Origin: JAJFFW01 sp039187035
Lineage (GTDB): Bacteria > Pseudomonadota > Alphaproteobacteria > Caulobacterales > Parvularculaceae
Assembly: GCA_039187035.1 (NCBI GenBank)
Contig: JBCCZS010000049.1
Span: forward strand, 1-16,936
Length of the DNA stretch: 16,936 nucleotides
Reading direction: 5' to 3'
The number at the start of each line of letters is the position of its first letter. The stretch's first letter is position 1. Made by a program: the position numbers and the translations under genes. The notes below the pieces were generated by a model, which had not been told where the DNA came from, made no database searches, and worked only from the letters and a program-made list of their open reading frames with translations. This document shows positions 6,324 to 13,498 of the stretch, in pieces.

Positions 6324-8520
6324 TCGTCTTGACCGACGTAATCTGGATCGGCTTCGGCAAATAGTCGTCAAAGCCGTCGGCGGCGAACCGCTCCCGGTCG
6401 CCTTCCATCGCATGGGCGGTGAGCGCGACGATCGGCGTCGGGGCGCGGCCCTCCGAGGCCTCCCAGGAGCGAATGGCCTGCAACGCTTCGCGTCCGTCCA
6501 TCACCGGCATCGAGATGTCCATCAACACGAGGTCGAACGCGCCCGCCTTGAACAGGTCGAGCGCTTGCCGGCCGTTCTCCGCGAAGCTGACCGTATAGGC
6601 GCTGCGGTCGATCATGTTTTCAATGACGAGGCGGTTCACTTGGTTGTCCTCGGCGATGAGGATGGCGCCGTGCGGCCCCTCCGCCGCGGCGGCGCCTTCC
6701 TCGACCGCGGAAGACGGCGTCGCGCTCGGATCGCTCGCGTCTTGCGACGGGCTCGTCTCGACGAGGCGCGCCAATGCGTCCTCAATTTGGTTTTGGCGCG
6801 CCGGCTTGGTGAGAAATTCAAGCTCGCCGACGGCTTGGAAGGCTTTTCGCGTTTCGTGTCCGTCTACGGACGAAAGGACCAAAATGGGCATCCGCGGGTC
6901 CGCCTGCGCGCGGATCGCCGCCGCGAGCGCCAACCCGTCCATATCGGGCATTTGATAATCGATGATCGCGAAGTCGTACGGGGCGTCCGTTGCGGCGGCG
7001 ATCGCGTCGAGGGCGCCCGCCCCGCCGTCGGCGACGTCGACCGCGACGTCGAGGCTCTCCATCATCTCCTGCATGATCTCGCGATTGACGGGCAAGTCGT
7101 CGACGACGAGCGCCCGCATCCCGGCGAGCACGTCCGCGCCGGCCCCGCGCCGCGAGATCGGGGCGTCTCCCAGAAGATCGATCGGCAATTCGAGTTCGAT
7201 CCAAAATGTCGAGCCGTGCCCAAGGCGGCTCGTGACGCCGATTTGGCCGCCCATCGCGTTGACGAGGCTTTTTGTGATCGAAAGACCGAGACCGGTCCCG
7301 CCGAAGCGACGCGTGGTTGAGCCTTCGGCCTGCGTGAACTTATCGAAGATCTGCGCGATTTTCTCGTCCGGGATGCCGATGCCGGTGTCGGACACTTCGA
7401 TCCTCAAGGCCGCCGTCTCGCCGAGAACCGTCCCTGATACGCCCAAAACGACGCCGCCTTCGTGGGTGAATTTCACGGCGTTGCCGACGAGGTTCGTCAG
7501 CACCTGCCGTATCCGTCCGGCGTCGCCTATAAGGCCGCTCGGCGTTTGCGGGTCGTAGCGCACCGCAAGGTCGAGTTTCTTTTCGCGCGCGACGCCGCCG
7601 AGGAGCGTTGCGACGTCGTCGACCGCGTCGTGCAGATCGAACGGCGTCGGATCCAACTCGAGTTTACCCGCCTCGATTTTCGAGAAGTCGAGAATGTCGT
7701 TGACGATGGTCAAAAGCGCCAAGCCGGATTTGTGGATTGTCGCCGCAAACGAGCGTTCACGCTCGCGCAAGGGCGCGGTTTGAAGGAGTTCCGCCATGCC
7801 GACGACACCGTTCATTGGCGTGCGGATTTCATGGCTCATATTCGCGAGGAATTCCGATTTCGCGCGGTTCGCGGCCTCGGCTTCAACGCGCGCCGCGGCG
7901 AGCGCCTCGAGCGATCGCTCAATCTCGCGGTGGAATAGCGCCGCGCTCGCGACGGCGATGATGACGCTTAACGTCAACCCCACGAAAATATTGAAAATTA
8001 TGCTATCGATCAGTTCGACGTTCGTCATGGAATTGAAGTAATATGAATAATGATCAATCCCTAATCCGAAGAATAGATACGACAGGGCGGCAATAAAGAG
8101 AAAACCGGAGTAAACGCCTCCTCGCCATCCGAGCATGAAGGCCGAAACCGTCGCGACCGGCGCGAAGAGCATCGCCTTGATCGTGATCAGACCGCCCAGC
8201 TGCACGCATTGGAACGAAAGGACGCCGACCGCGTAGGTGGCGAAGGCGTATGCGGTCGCTTGGAACGGGAGGCCGAGCGCGCGTGCGATCGGGAAGACGA
8301 CGAACGCGCTGATGCAAATGACCGTCGAGCGCACATGGTTCGCGCTGCCTTTGAGAACCGCCTGCGCGGAAACCTCGTCGCCGATAATAGCGTGAACGAC
8401 GACGGCGAGAACGGCCGCAAACCATGAGATGGTCGTCAACGTGCGCATGCGCGCCGTTTCCAGGGGAACGCCGCGACCTTCCGGCCAAAAAAGCTCGCTG
8501 AGAATCTTACGTGCCGCCAT
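6256..8520 (-). CDS. Hybrid sensor histidine kinase with two receiver domains
   Basis: A 754-residue protein if started at the ATG at 8520, which has a good GGAG site 8 bases upstream. An in-frame ATG at 8541 would add 7 residues but lacks a ribosome site. About six transmembrane helices (29-196) form a sensor region I cannot name. HisKA follows, with SHEIRTP and phospho-acceptor H230. HATPase_c has N343/N347, DTGIGI (378) and GGTGLGL (407). The first receiver (468-583) has phospho-acceptor D521 and K572; the second (618-735) has D668 and K723, and both look intact. There is no HPt domain, so phosphotransfer must pass to a partner encoded elsewhere. It follows the serine hydrolase gene by 46 bases on the same strand with no visible terminator, so it may be the last gene of the SCP2-YncE-hydrolase operon. 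Its 3' end overlaps the DMT-like gene. Confidence 0.93.
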   Translation of the reverse strand: MAARKILSELFWPEGRGVPLETARMRTLTTISWFAAVLAVVVHAIIGDEVSAQAVLKGSANHVRSTVICISAFVVFPIARALGLPFQATAYAFATYAVGVLSFQCVQLGGLITIKAMLFAPVATVSAFMLGWRGGVYSGFLFIAALSYLFFGLGIDHYSYYFNSMTNVELIDSIIFNIFVGLTLSVIIAVASAALFHREIERSLEALAAARVEAEAANRAKSEFLANMSHEIRTPMNGVVGMAELLQTAPLRERERSFAATIHKSGLALLTIVNDILDFSKIEAGKLELDPTPFDLHDAVDDVATLLGGVAREKKLDLAVRYDPQTPSGLIGDAGRIRQVLTNLVGNAVKFTHEGGVVLGVSGTVLGETAALRIEVSDTGIGIPDEKIAQIFDKFTQAEGSTTRRFGGTGLGLSITKSLVNAMGGQIGVTSRLGHGSTFWIELELPIDLLGDAPISRRGAGADVLAGMRALVVDDLPVNREIMQEMMESLDVAVDVADGGAGALDAIAAATDAPYDFAIIDYQMPDMDGLALAAAIRAQADPRMPILVLSSVDGHETRKAFQAVGELEFLTKPARQNQIEDALARLVETSPSQDASDPSATPSSAVEEGAAAAEGPHGAILIAEDNQVNRLVIENMIDRSAYTVSFAENGRQALDLFKAGAFDLVLMDISMPVMDGREALQAIRSWEASEGRAPTPIVALTAHAMEGDRERFAADGFDDYLPKPIQITSVKTIIEKWTGADDAQTAPRTQAPAG

Positions 8521-8528
8521 CACACCGT

Positions 8529-8532
8529 CTCC
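8529..8532 (-). promoter_or_regulatory. Ribosome binding site deciding the histidine kinase start
   Basis: On the minus strand, GGAG lies 8 bases before the ATG at 8520. The alternative ATG at 8541 has no purine-rich site upstream, so the shorter form is favoured. Confidence 0.6.
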
Positions 8533-8566
8533 GAACGACATGGTGCATAGCGGCGAAGTTTTAAGA

Positions 8567-9979
8567 TTAAGTGCCCTGCGCCGCTTGCGCCAAGCGCGCG
8601 ATGACGTCGTTCAGCGTCCGTTCGACCCCGAAAATGAGCCCCGCCATATGACCGAGCCGGACGATGACGAGATCGCAGGACGGGATCACGACGACGCGTT
8701 GCAAGCCGCCGCCGCTCATCCAAAACGCGTCGGGCGGCGAGCCGGGCAGGAGCCCCGTCGCGTTGGTGCAGAAAAACCCGCCGTAGTAAGGGTTGTGGCG
8801 CCACGCCTCGGCGGCCGGCGTTTGTACGAAGTCGACAAACGTCTCGTTAAGGATTTGGCGATCGCCCCACGCGCCGCGTTGCAGATAGAGTTGTCCGAGC
8901 CGGGCCCAATCCATCGCGCGGCCGTAGTCGTGCCCGGAAATCAAAAAGTGTCCGAACGGATCGGTTTCCAGGAGCATCCCGTCGCTACCGATCCGATCGT
9001 AGAGATTGGCTTGCGGCCAATTAAGGAACGCCTGCACGTCGCCTTGCGCCATACGCTCACGGACGATCGCCGTCGCCAGCAACGGGTCGCAATTTCGGTA
9101 CCGTCCGGCGGTTCCCGGCGGGTCGGCGAGCGGTTTTCCTAAGCAAAAATCGACGGAGTCGACCCCGCCGCCATAGACGTAGATATGGTCGAGGAAACGG
9201 CCGTTCTCCGATTTGATGGAATGGTCCTCGTCTTTTCCGAAGCTTCCGGAAAACTCCAAGCCGCTCGCCATATTCAGAATGTCGCGCACCCGGATTGATC
9301 GCCGCGGATCGTCGGCCCGCTCGCGCCAACGGTCGAACAAATCGTCATCGTCGAGACGAACGCCGCCGGTTCGTTCGGCGACGCCGACGAGGCTCGCCGC
9401 AACGCTTTTTCCCATCGACCAGGATTCAAATTGCGTCCGGCGTTCGAAGGGGTCGCGGTAGCGCTCGACGACGATCTTGCCTTTGTGGGCGACGACGAGC
9501 GCGTTCGTAAACTCCATCGGGTTCGCAAAAGCATGCTCGACCGCGTCGTTGACGGCGTCGGCGTCAAGGCCCGTGGCGCCGGCGTCGCCGGGCTCCGGCG
9601 CGTAGATCGGTTCGAAGTCGTCCGTAATGGGACTGCGGACGACCGGTGTCGGCTCGAATGCGGGCGTTGCGTCCGGATGATCGAGAATGACGCAGCCCTG
9701 GTCGCCGAAGCGACGCGCATAGGCCGTCTCGCCGTTCAGCGTCAGGCGCACGCTTTCAGCGTCGCGGTCGACGTCGATCTCGACGGGGAGTTCCAGCAAA
9801 AGCCGCGGGTTCTTGGTCTCCAACGCCTCTTTCATGACGTGGTCGGGCGCCGCCATCCACGAACAGCTCAGGGTAAAGACGTCTTTCGGGTCACGGCCGG
9901 TGACGAACACGCCGGAGGCGACGACTTTTGCCGCCCAGGCTAGGCCGCACCGGGCGGGATTGTTCTGGTCGATGGCCAT
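8567..9979 (-). CDS. Cytosolic serine hydrolase, beta-lactamase/CubicO family
   Basis: A 470-residue protein with the complete beta-lactamase-fold active site. The SxxK motif is SMGK (S188, K191), the Y-x-N motif is YRN (Y294-N296) and the third motif is SGGG (422-425) ahead of VVVIPSCDLVIVRLG. Residues 1-120 form an extra N-terminal domain containing the segment ASGVFVTGRD; its function is unknown to me. No signal peptide is visible, so the enzyme is probably cytosolic, unlike true beta-lactamases. The start at 9979 overlaps the stop of the YncE-like gene in a TGATG junction, showing translational coupling. The open frame extends further upstream, but that extension is only an out-of-frame reading of the YncE-like gene. 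Substrate unknown: esterase, amidase or peptidase are all possible. Confidence 0.92.
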   Translation of the reverse strand: MAIDQNNPARCGLAWAAKVVASGVFVTGRDPKDVFTLSCSWMAAPDHVMKEALETKNPRLLLELPVEIDVDRDAESVRLTLNGETAYARRFGDQGCVILDHPDATPAFEPTPVVRSPITDDFEPIYAPEPGDAGATGLDADAVNDAVEHAFANPMEFTNALVVAHKGKIVVERYRDPFERRTQFESWSMGKSVAASLVGVAERTGGVRLDDDDLFDRWRERADDPRRSIRVRDILNMASGLEFSGSFGKDEDHSIKSENGRFLDHIYVYGGGVDSVDFCLGKPLADPPGTAGRYRNCDPLLATAIVRERMAQGDVQAFLNWPQANLYDRIGSDGMLLETDPFGHFLISGHDYGRAMDWARLGQLYLQRGAWGDRQILNETFVDFVQTPAAEAWRHNPYYGGFFCTNATGLLPGSPPDAFWMSGGGLQRVVVIPSCDLVIVRLGHMAGLIFGVERTLNDVIARLAQAAQGT

Positions 9980-10950
9980 CAGTGGTCGACGCACACGCGT
10001 TGCGGAAAAGCGCCCGCGCGCTCGACGACGTGGACGGTCTCCAACGTGTCGAGCGAAACGACGTGCAACTCGCACGAGGCCCGGCAACTGATGTAGGCGC
10101 GCTTGGAGTCTTTCGAGATCGTTAAATAGCTCGGCTGCTTGCCGAGCGGAATTTTCTTGACGAATTCCAGGTCCGGATAGCTGTAAACTGCTGCAAACGC
10201 GCCGGTCGTCGCAAGGAAAATCGCGTACCGTTGGTCCGGCGTCACCTCGACGCCGTGGTCCACCGTAAACGGATATTTGTCTTCGCAGGGCGGTTCGGAC
10301 CCGTCGTCCAGCCCCGGCATGGCGACCGTCTTGACGATGCGCCAATCGACAAGGTCGAACACGTGGAAGCCGTGCATGCGCGATAGCTGGATATAGGCCG
10401 TGCGGCCGTCCGGGCACAGCGCGAAGGGGCGGACATTGTCCTCGAACGTGAAATGGCGCGTCCATTGGTCCGTCGTCGCATCGATTTCGTCGAACGATCC
10501 CCAAATGATCGAGCCGACGTAAACGCGCGACCCGTCGGCGCTCACGCGCACCTTGTGGCCGCCGAGATTGGCGATCTGGATCGGCGTGACGGCGCGGGTC
10601 TCGACGTCGACTTTCGAGACGAGTTTGCGGTCGTTATGGGCGTTGTAAACGAAGCGTTTGTCGGGCGAGGCCGCGAAATGCTCGATCGAGCCGAGCAACG
10701 GAACGCGCCATAGTTCCTCCAGCGTCCGTGCGTCGAACGCGGCGAAGACGCTCCGCGCTTCCCCCGTCGGTTCGCGCCAGAACTGCCACCGGTTCGTACC
10801 GTTCGTATACAGTGTTTTGTTATCGGCGGACAAAACGATGCTGTCCGGAACGAACTCGTCGCCGAGGGACATGATCCCCCGCGGCGCGTAGCCGTCTTGC
10901 TCGTCATAGACGCGAATGTCCGCGCCGATTGTATTCTGTAGGTAGATCAT
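9979..10950 (-). CDS. YncE-like (YVTN) beta-propeller protein without signal peptide
   Basis: A 323-residue protein made of repeated blades. Each contains a recognisable 'S-x-D-x-x-x-x-Y' step, for example LSADNKTLYTNG, ASPDKRFVYNAHN, VSADGSRVYVGS, CPDGRTAYIQLS and SKDSKRAYISCRA. The length fits a seven-bladed YVTN/YncE propeller. Most such proteins are exported, but this one starts MIYLQNTIGAD with no signal sequence and no upstream in-frame start, so it is probably cytosolic. It contains several cysteines, including YISCRASCELHV. Its start lies 8 bases after the SCP2 gene stop, and its stop overlaps the serine hydrolase start. It may be a binding or scaffold partner of the hydrolase; a catalytic role is not evident. 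Confidence 0.85.
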   Translation of the reverse strand: MIYLQNTIGADIRVYDEQDGYAPRGIMSLGDEFVPDSIVLSADNKTLYTNGTNRWQFWREPTGEARSVFAAFDARTLEELWRVPLLGSIEHFAASPDKRFVYNAHNDRKLVSKVDVETRAVTPIQIANLGGHKVRVSADGSRVYVGSIIWGSFDEIDATTDQWTRHFTFEDNVRPFALCPDGRTAYIQLSRMHGFHVFDLVDWRIVKTVAMPGLDDGSEPPCEDKYPFTVDHGVEVTPDQRYAIFLATTGAFAAVYSYPDLEFVKKIPLGKQPSYLTISKDSKRAYISCRASCELHVVSLDTLETVHVVERAGAFPQRVCVDH

Positions 10951-10958
10951 GGGTGCGC

Positions 10959-11261
10959 TTATCGGTTGAGGAGTTCGGTGATGCGAACGCCGGTGATGAG
11001 GTCGCCGCTGACGCGCAGCTTGCCCATCGCGAAGGCGAGGTCGCCGGGGAGCTTTTTGCCGAGGATCGCCGAGAAGTCCGCAAGCGAGACGGCGACGGTC
11101 GTATCCGCAGGGCCGTCGTCATTGCTCACCGCCGCCGGCGACTGCGTCGCGTCGACGAGGATGACCCCGTCCGCGCCGAAGTCGAATTTCAACACTGCGT
11201 TGATCGCGGACGCGCGGGGCGCGATCATCGTGAAAAATTGCGTCAGTTCGTCCAACGTCAT
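10959..11261 (-). CDS. SCP2 sterol-carrier domain protein
   Basis: A 100-residue stand-alone SCP2 domain (PF02036). The features are an N-terminal amphipathic helix, the strand region LKFDFGADGVILVDA, and the conserved closing block LPGDLAFAMGKLRVSGD followed by a last helix ending in ITELLNR. SCP2 domains bind lipids, acyl chains or other hydrophobic ligands in a tunnel. It is the first gene of the minus-strand operon and has the strongest ribosome site in the window. It is followed at 8 bases by the YncE-like gene, so a hydrophobic ligand handled by the downstream hydrolase is a reasonable guess. The family is confident; the ligand is unknown. Confidence 0.9.
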   Translation of the reverse strand: MTLDELTQFFTMIAPRASAINAVLKFDFGADGVILVDATQSPAAVSNDDGPADTTVAVSLADFSAILGKKLPGDLAFAMGKLRVSGDLITGVRITELLNR

Positions 11262-11272
11262 GGCGTCGACGT

Positions 11273-11278
11273 CTCCTT
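11273..11278 (-). promoter_or_regulatory. Strong ribosome binding site of the SCP2 gene
   Basis: On the minus strand, AAGGAG lies 11 bases before the SCP2 ATG at 11261. It is the best Shine-Dalgarno match in the window and marks this as the first gene of its operon. Confidence 0.75.
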
Positions 11279-11357
11279 AACGCCGCGGGTGCGGCAATCC
11301 TGCCGAACGGCTGCGACTTGTTCGCAGAAACAAAACTTTGTATGTGACCGCTGTGAA

Positions 11358-11369
11358 ATTGTATACAAA
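11358..11369. promoter_or_regulatory. Candidate operator with perfect palindrome TTGTATACAA
   Basis: TTGTATACAA at 11359-11368 is a perfect 10-base palindrome. It has the form of operators of some GntR-family (FCD subgroup) regulators and resembles the site at 2759-2770 before the TonB receptor. A TTGTAT half-site at 11338-11343 lies 21 bases upstream, two helical turns away, so two dimers could bind the same DNA face. Placed between divergent genes, it could control both operons. Confidence 0.5.
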
Positions 11370-11380
11370 ATAAGCTTGGC

Positions 11381-11725
11381 ATGCCGCTGATCGCAACCAG
11401 TTTCGTGTTCGCCGCGGCGATCGTTTGCGTCGCGCGCCAGGACGGCGGGCGCGGCGCAACGGCGCCGCTTGCGTGGGCGCTCTTGCCCGCCGCGGCGAGG
11501 CCGCTCGTCCTGTCCGCCGTGGTCGCTTTGTTCGGCCTCGGGCTCGCCGCGCTCGTCGTCGCGTCGGGCTGGCAGATCGCGGCCCCGCTTTTCGCATTCG
11601 CAGTCGCCGCGTGCGTGCCGGCCTGCCTGGCGATGCGCGCCTACGCGCCGCGACTTTATCGCTGGTCGCCGATAATTGCCGTAGTCGGATTATGCGCCGG
11701 CGCGGCGTCGGTCATCGTTCGATGA
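11381..11725 (+). CDS. Small membrane protein, DUF3325-like
   Basis: A 114-residue protein with about four hydrophobic segments and a conserved-looking MRAYAPRLY stretch before the last helix. Its size, hydrophobic pattern and place ahead of a DUF3649-like gene and a PepSY-TM gene match DUF3325 proteins, which often accompany siderophore receptors and PepSY reductases. The family call rests largely on that order, as sequence similarity alone is weak. The ATG lies 12 bases after the TTGTATACAA operator and lacks a clear ribosome site. The stop overlaps the next start in an ATGA junction. Its function is unknown; it is probably an accessory part of the PepSY membrane complex. Confidence 0.6.
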   Translation: MPLIATSFVFAAAIVCVARQDGGRGATAPLAWALLPAAARPLVLSAVVALFGLGLAALVVASGWQIAAPLFAFAVAACVPACLAMRAYAPRLYRWSPIIAVVGLCAGAASVIVR

Positions 11726-11991
11726 CGTTGCGGCTCATCCTCGCCGGGATCGCGGCGCCGGCCGTCTCGCTTATCGTTGCGGGCGCGTTGTGCGCAATCC
11801 TGCCGCTGGGCGCGGGGCAGGCCGTTCTGGTCGGCGCGCTCGTCGCGCCGCTCTTCGCCGCCGGCGGCGCGCTCTATTGCTTTTGGGCGCCGACGCCGTC
11901 GCGGGCTGCGCGCGCATGCCTCGCCGCAGCCCTCGCCGCGCTCGCCGTATCCGTCGTCGCGGCGCAGTTCAGCGCAGGCGGGGCCTCGTGA
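11722..11991 (+). CDS. Small membrane protein, DUF3649-like
   Basis: An 89-residue protein with three hydrophobic segments. The pattern ILPLGAGQAVLVGALVAPLF followed by CFWAP resembles the DUF3649 layout, where a Leu-Pro turn is followed by an EAVL-type helix and a W-containing helix. Both ends overlap neighbours by four bases (ATGA with the preceding gene, GTGA with the PepSY gene), so all three are translated as a coupled set. DUF3649 genes commonly sit beside PepSY-TM genes in iron-uptake loci. The gene is well supported by its overlaps; the family name is moderate. Confidence 0.62.
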   Translation: MTLRLILAGIAAPAVSLIVAGALCAILPLGAGQAVLVGALVAPLFAAGGALYCFWAPTPSRAARACLAAALAALAVSVVAAQFSAGGAS

Positions 11992-13493
11992 ACCTCGAGC
12001 GCCATCGCCGACTCGTCGATTTGCACGGGGTCGTCGGCCTGTTCGCCGGCGTTCTTCTCTATGCGGTGTGTCTCAGCGGAACGGCGGCGTTGTTCGCGCC
12101 CGAGTTGAGCGTTTGGACGACCTACCGTTCCGCGTCGCCGACCTTAGGCGAGGCCGTCAGCCTCGACGCGTTGGGGCGGGACTTGCTGGCCGATGCGCCC
12201 GAGGGCGGCGAAGTCGGCTATTTCAGCTTCGGTTTGCCGCGCCGGCTTTCCCCATATGTTGAAGCGTACGCGATCGTGACGGGAGCGGACGGCGCCGAAA
12301 CGCCTCTATCGGGACGATGGGACAGCGCGAGCGGGGCGCCGATCGCGGTCGCCGACGCGCCGGCGGGTGCGTTCCTGATCGATCTCCACACGCATCTTTT
12401 GTTGCCGCAGCCGATCGGCGGATACCTCGTCGGCTTTGCCGGGTTCTTGTTGTTGGCGTCCGTCATCGGCGGCTATGTCGTCCATCGCAGCCTTGTCCGC
12501 GACGCCTTCGTGCTCCGGTCCGGACGCGCCTTGTGGCCCGGATGGGCGGACGTCCATAAATCGTTCGGACTATGGGCCGGCGGCTTTTTCGGGATCATGG
12601 CCTTTTCCGGCGTTATCCTGACGGTGATGCAGCCCCTGACGGACGCGGTCAATTTCGTCGCCTACCAAGGCGCCCGCGCGAATGCTTACGATACGCATGG
12701 CGACGCGCCCCCGCCGCGCGCGGACGCGCCCGCCACGATGCTCTCGCTGGACGACGCCTTGACGACTTTTAAGCGCGAGACGGGCGTGACGCCGATTTAT
12801 ATCAACATCGCCAATTGGGGCGATGAGAACGCTCAGTATACCGCTCTTCACAAGCCGGAGGGCGCGCTGACCGGGTTGCAGCGTTTGGCGATTTCGGGGG
12901 TCGACGGCGCGGTCGCGGGGCTTCGAACGTCGGAAGAGCCGGGCCCTGTCGGCCGGCTCTACGCCGCGCTCTCGCCTTTGCATTACGGCGACTATGGCGG
13001 CCTCGGCGTCAAAGCGCTTTACGGCGCGCTCGGCGGCGCCCTGTCGCTCGTCATCGCGTCCGGCTCTTTAATGTGGCTCGCCAAGAGGGCGGACGCGTTG
13101 AGCCCCGGCGTATCGGGGCCGGCCTACGTCACCGTGTTCTCTGTCGGCTTCGGGCTCCTGCTTGGCGTGCAGGCGATCATCGCATCGGCGCCGGCGGCCT
13201 TTGCTGCGGGCTCCTCGTTTTCGGGCGCGTATCCGCTCTTTGTCGTCGGCGCGATCGCCGTCTGTGCGGTCGTCGCAATGCGGTCGGCGTCGCGAACGCA
13301 GGCGAGCGCCGTCCTCTGGGCGGCCTCCGCCGCGCTTTCGGCCGGCGCCTGCCTCGGCGCCCTCGCAACATTCCGCAGTCTGACGGGATTCGACGTTGGG
13401 TTGGCGATCTACGCCCTGCTCGCCGGGTGGGGCGCGGCGCGGCTCGCCGGCGGCTGCCGGCCCGCGACGGTTGCCTCGGCCGCGGCGGAATAG
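11988..13493 (+). CDS. PepSY-TM membrane protein (putative ferrisiderophore reductase)
   Basis: A 501-residue protein starting at GTG in a GTGA overlap; an earlier GTG start at 11790 would only read across the previous gene. Four core helices (about 14-36, 142-166, 194-214, 342-364) carry the histidines typical of the family: H13 (DLHG), H134/H136 (DLHTHLLLP), H190 (DVHKSFG) and H332 (PLHYGDYGG). These probably bind heme for transmembrane electron transfer. A soluble segment lies between helices three and four, and four further helices (380-488) form a C-terminal extension. Relatives such as FpvG, FoxB and PiuB act in reducing siderophore-bound iron at the inner membrane. With the two small membrane proteins upstream, this fits iron release from an imported siderophore. 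The role is inferred from family and order. Confidence 0.88.
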   Translation: MNLERHRRLVDLHGVVGLFAGVLLYAVCLSGTAALFAPELSVWTTYRSASPTLGEAVSLDALGRDLLADAPEGGEVGYFSFGLPRRLSPYVEAYAIVTGADGAETPLSGRWDSASGAPIAVADAPAGAFLIDLHTHLLLPQPIGGYLVGFAGFLLLASVIGGYVVHRSLVRDAFVLRSGRALWPGWADVHKSFGLWAGGFFGIMAFSGVILTVMQPLTDAVNFVAYQGARANAYDTHGDAPPPRADAPATMLSLDDALTTFKRETGVTPIYINIANWGDENAQYTALHKPEGALTGLQRLAISGVDGAVAGLRTSEEPGPVGRLYAALSPLHYGDYGGLGVKALYGALGGALSLVIASGSLMWLAKRADALSPGVSGPAYVTVFSVGFGLLLGVQAIIASAPAAFAAGSSFSGAYPLFVVGAIAVCAVVAMRSASRTQASAVLWAASAALSAGACLGALATFRSLTGFDVGLAIYALLAGWGAARLAGGCRPATVASAAAE

Positions 13494-13498
13494 CGGCG

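Larger units (their letters stand above)
11262..11380. promoter_or_regulatory. Divergent intergenic region between the SCP2 and DUF3325-like operons
   Basis: These 119 bases hold the promoters of both divergent operons. The half toward 11380 is AT-rich against the surrounding DNA (11329-11375) and carries the TTGTATACAA palindrome, a TTGTAT half-site 21 bases upstream of it, and two TGTGA direct repeats (11343, 11352). On the minus strand TACAAT (11363-11358) resembles a -10 hexamer, but I could not pair it with a convincing -35 box. The plus-strand ATG at 11381 has no clear ribosome site and may be leaderless. Confidence 0.5.

Noticed and set aside
6271..7320. 349-codon plus-strand frame antisense to the kinase
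   Set aside because: It is an Arg/Val/Asp-rich shadow of the receiver and ATPase domains on the other strand.
9980..10504. N-terminal extension of the serine hydrolase up to 10504
   Set aside because: It overlaps the YncE-like gene in another frame and has no recognisable domain. The TGATG junction at 9979 gives a natural start.
11343..11356. TGTGA repeats as a CRP-type site
   Set aside because: The two copies are direct repeats with a 4-base spacer, not the inverted TGTGA-N6-TCACA arrangement of a CRP site.
13073..13498. Upstream extension of the VOC gene
   Set aside because: It reads the PepSY gene out of frame and is Arg/Gly-rich. The VOC fold begins right after the ATG at 13499.
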